Shown piece by piece: positions 58,740 through 60,000 of a DNA stretch of 60,000 nt. The DNA comes from Cryptomeria japonica. Its lineage: Eukaryota > Streptophyta > Pinopsida > Cupressales > Cupressaceae. Position numbers and translations under genes: made by a program. Every line of letters starts with the position of its first letter. Position 1 is the first letter of the stretch. The DNA lies in contig NC_081410.1 of assembly GCF_030272615.1 (NCBI RefSeq), positions 227,700,915 to 227,760,914 on the forward strand, read 5' to 3'. The notes below the pieces were generated by a model. The model saw only the letters and a list, made by a program, of their open reading frames with translations. It had not been told where the DNA came from and ran no database searches.

Positions 58740-60000
58740 TTAGTACAACAATCAAGAGACTCAATTTCATCATTTCGTTAACAAGGAATCAAGATGAATC
58801 AAGGGGCTTTCATCAATACTATTCTCAAACAAAGATTCATCAGAAAACCCTTCATTTTTCTCCACATCATTTTCCTCAATTTCAATTTTATCAAAGGTAT
58901 CTACTAGTACAATTATTTTCCCTATCTTTTCACTTTCATTCTCATCAAATAAACTAGTAAAATCTGATTTTACCTCACCTTCTATTGCAACCCTTATCAC
59001 ACCTAAAATCAACACTTCTCATTCTCTATCAATTGCTTCAATACACGTCAACCAATCATCATTCTCAACTTCTTCTCGGTTAGTTTTGGAAAAATAAACA
59101 TGTTCTTTCATCATATCATCTATGTCATCTACTAAACAAACCCTTGCAACGTTGCATATCTTTTCCGTTACTCTTTGCAATGGCTTCAACTTATGTTTTG
59201 CTTCAACCTTCATCAATGAGCATGTATTAGCATACCCATCATGCACTACTCTCTTGTCAAATTGCTAAGGCTTCCCTAACAAAACATGATAAATATTTAC
59301 AAGAATATCATCACACGTTATCTCATCATAATACTTTGCTATATCAAATTTACCAGGCTTTGTTCGTTGAGTAAACAATTTTTGTCATCTTGTAGCCAAG
59401 CTATCCTATACAAATGCGGGTGTTTTCTCCTCTCTAGCTACAATTTACTCACCATATCTTCAAAAACAAGATTGAATGTGCTTCTACCATAAATGATAAT
59501 ATTGCATACCTTGTCTTGACATTTGCATCATGTTATAAACAAGTTCTTTCTTTGAATTGGTTCATTCAAGATGACTCTCCTAGTGACTAGCACTTCTCCA
59601 TTTTTAGCACGCTTTAATTGTGAAGATTCAATTTCCTTATTAACATTTGCAACTCTTTCTTTTCCTTCATTTCTTCTTCTTATATTTCCATGTTGTGGAC
59701 TTTCATTCACTTTGTGTCCTTCTCCACATTCAAAACAAGTTATTTTGTAATTTCCTCTTACAAACCCTCTACCCGAACTTCCTCTTCCTCTAGAATCTTG
59801 TTCCCGAGGTATGAATCATCATTTCTCTATTCTTTATTTTGTCAAGGGCTTCATTTTTCTATTTTTTTAGATTTGAGTCCAAATTTAGATCTACCTATGA
59901 TCTTCCTTCTATCTTTTCATCAATATGGCCTCTTCCTCTTTTTTTGTTCTCAAATCTCTTATTCAATCTTTCTTCTATTTGCAATGCAAACCGATATGCA
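58740..60000 (-). pseudogene. Ty3/gypsy gag-pol remnant: zinc knuckle and protease region
   Basis: Read on the minus strand from the window edge. The worn knuckle CFECGEGHKVNES (about 59735-59697) has lost one spacer residue and its last Cys. It is followed by the plant gypsy block EVLVTRRVILNEPIQRKNLF (about 59600-59530) and KCQDKVCNIIIYGRSTFNLVF. The protease D-S/T-G site is expected in that last block but is ruined here. Next comes EDMVSKL, then VVHDGYANTCSLMKVEAKHKLKPLQ (about 59250-59170), which lines up with the conserved segment downstream of gypsy protease. Beyond 59020 the frame continues as acidic sequence (59015-58770), and reverse transcriptase is not reached. Several stops and at least two frameshifts. 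The upstream gag and 5' LTR must lie outside the window. Confidence 0.8.

Overview
This 60 kb window looks like repeat-dense intergenic DNA from a large plant nuclear genome. The evidence is AT-rich sequence, nested Ty1/copia-, Ty3/gypsy- and LINE-like elements, methionine-tRNA primer-binding sites, and plant-type gag, DUF4283 and hAT domains. A gymnosperm (conifer) is my best guess from the style of the elements and the spacing, but this is inference. I found no intact host gene, tRNA, rRNA or CRISPR array. Nearly every coding signal is a broken transposable-element gene.

Layout. 1-480 and 6010-7560 hold a CpG-rich repeat built from GCGAGC/GCTCGC words. They flank a 3.4 kb minus-strand reading frame of unknown family (2440-5915) that is broken almost only by point stops. 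A perfect 41-bp hairpin lies at 7667-7762. 8019-10805 is a broken hAT transposase (minus). 11547-14385 is a 5'-truncated LINE with reverse transcriptase, zf-RVT and RNase H (plus). It is followed by a second, unrelated reading frame (14671-16250) and a LINE-style 3' tail. 17693-20222 is a short non-autonomous LTR element with LTRs, PBS, PPT and a probable TSD, but its internal reading frame is not pol.

20.2-29 kb is AT-rich, with two copies of a small LTR-like repeat, LINE ORF1/tail fragments and a decayed gag. A complete solo LTR with a perfect 5-bp TSD (GTATT) spans 29019-30219. The best-preserved element is a full-length Ty1/copia retrotransposon at 31800-38498 (minus, TSD ACTAG). It has one 1,378-codon gag-pol frame interrupted by four TAG codons, and it split an older decayed reading frame whose halves lie at about 30300-31794 and 38504-39269.

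41180-43010 is a LINE ORF1 (minus) split by a 451-bp solo LTR with TSD CAAAG. 44698-46060 is a further solo LTR. 51210-56983 is a second, much more decayed copia element (minus) that has lost its integrase region. 58740 to the window end is the gag-knuckle/protease part of a Ty3/gypsy element (minus).

Themes. Two LINE copies, and possibly a third fragment, run from the ORF1 C-terminus straight into a shared hairpin tail with no ORF2, like the half-LINE families of mammals. The copia LTRs at four loci share one conserved block despite strong divergence elsewhere. The stop codons in the youngest element are all TAG, which fits C-to-T decay of methylated DNA. All of this comes from reading the sequence by eye; no alignment or database search was run.
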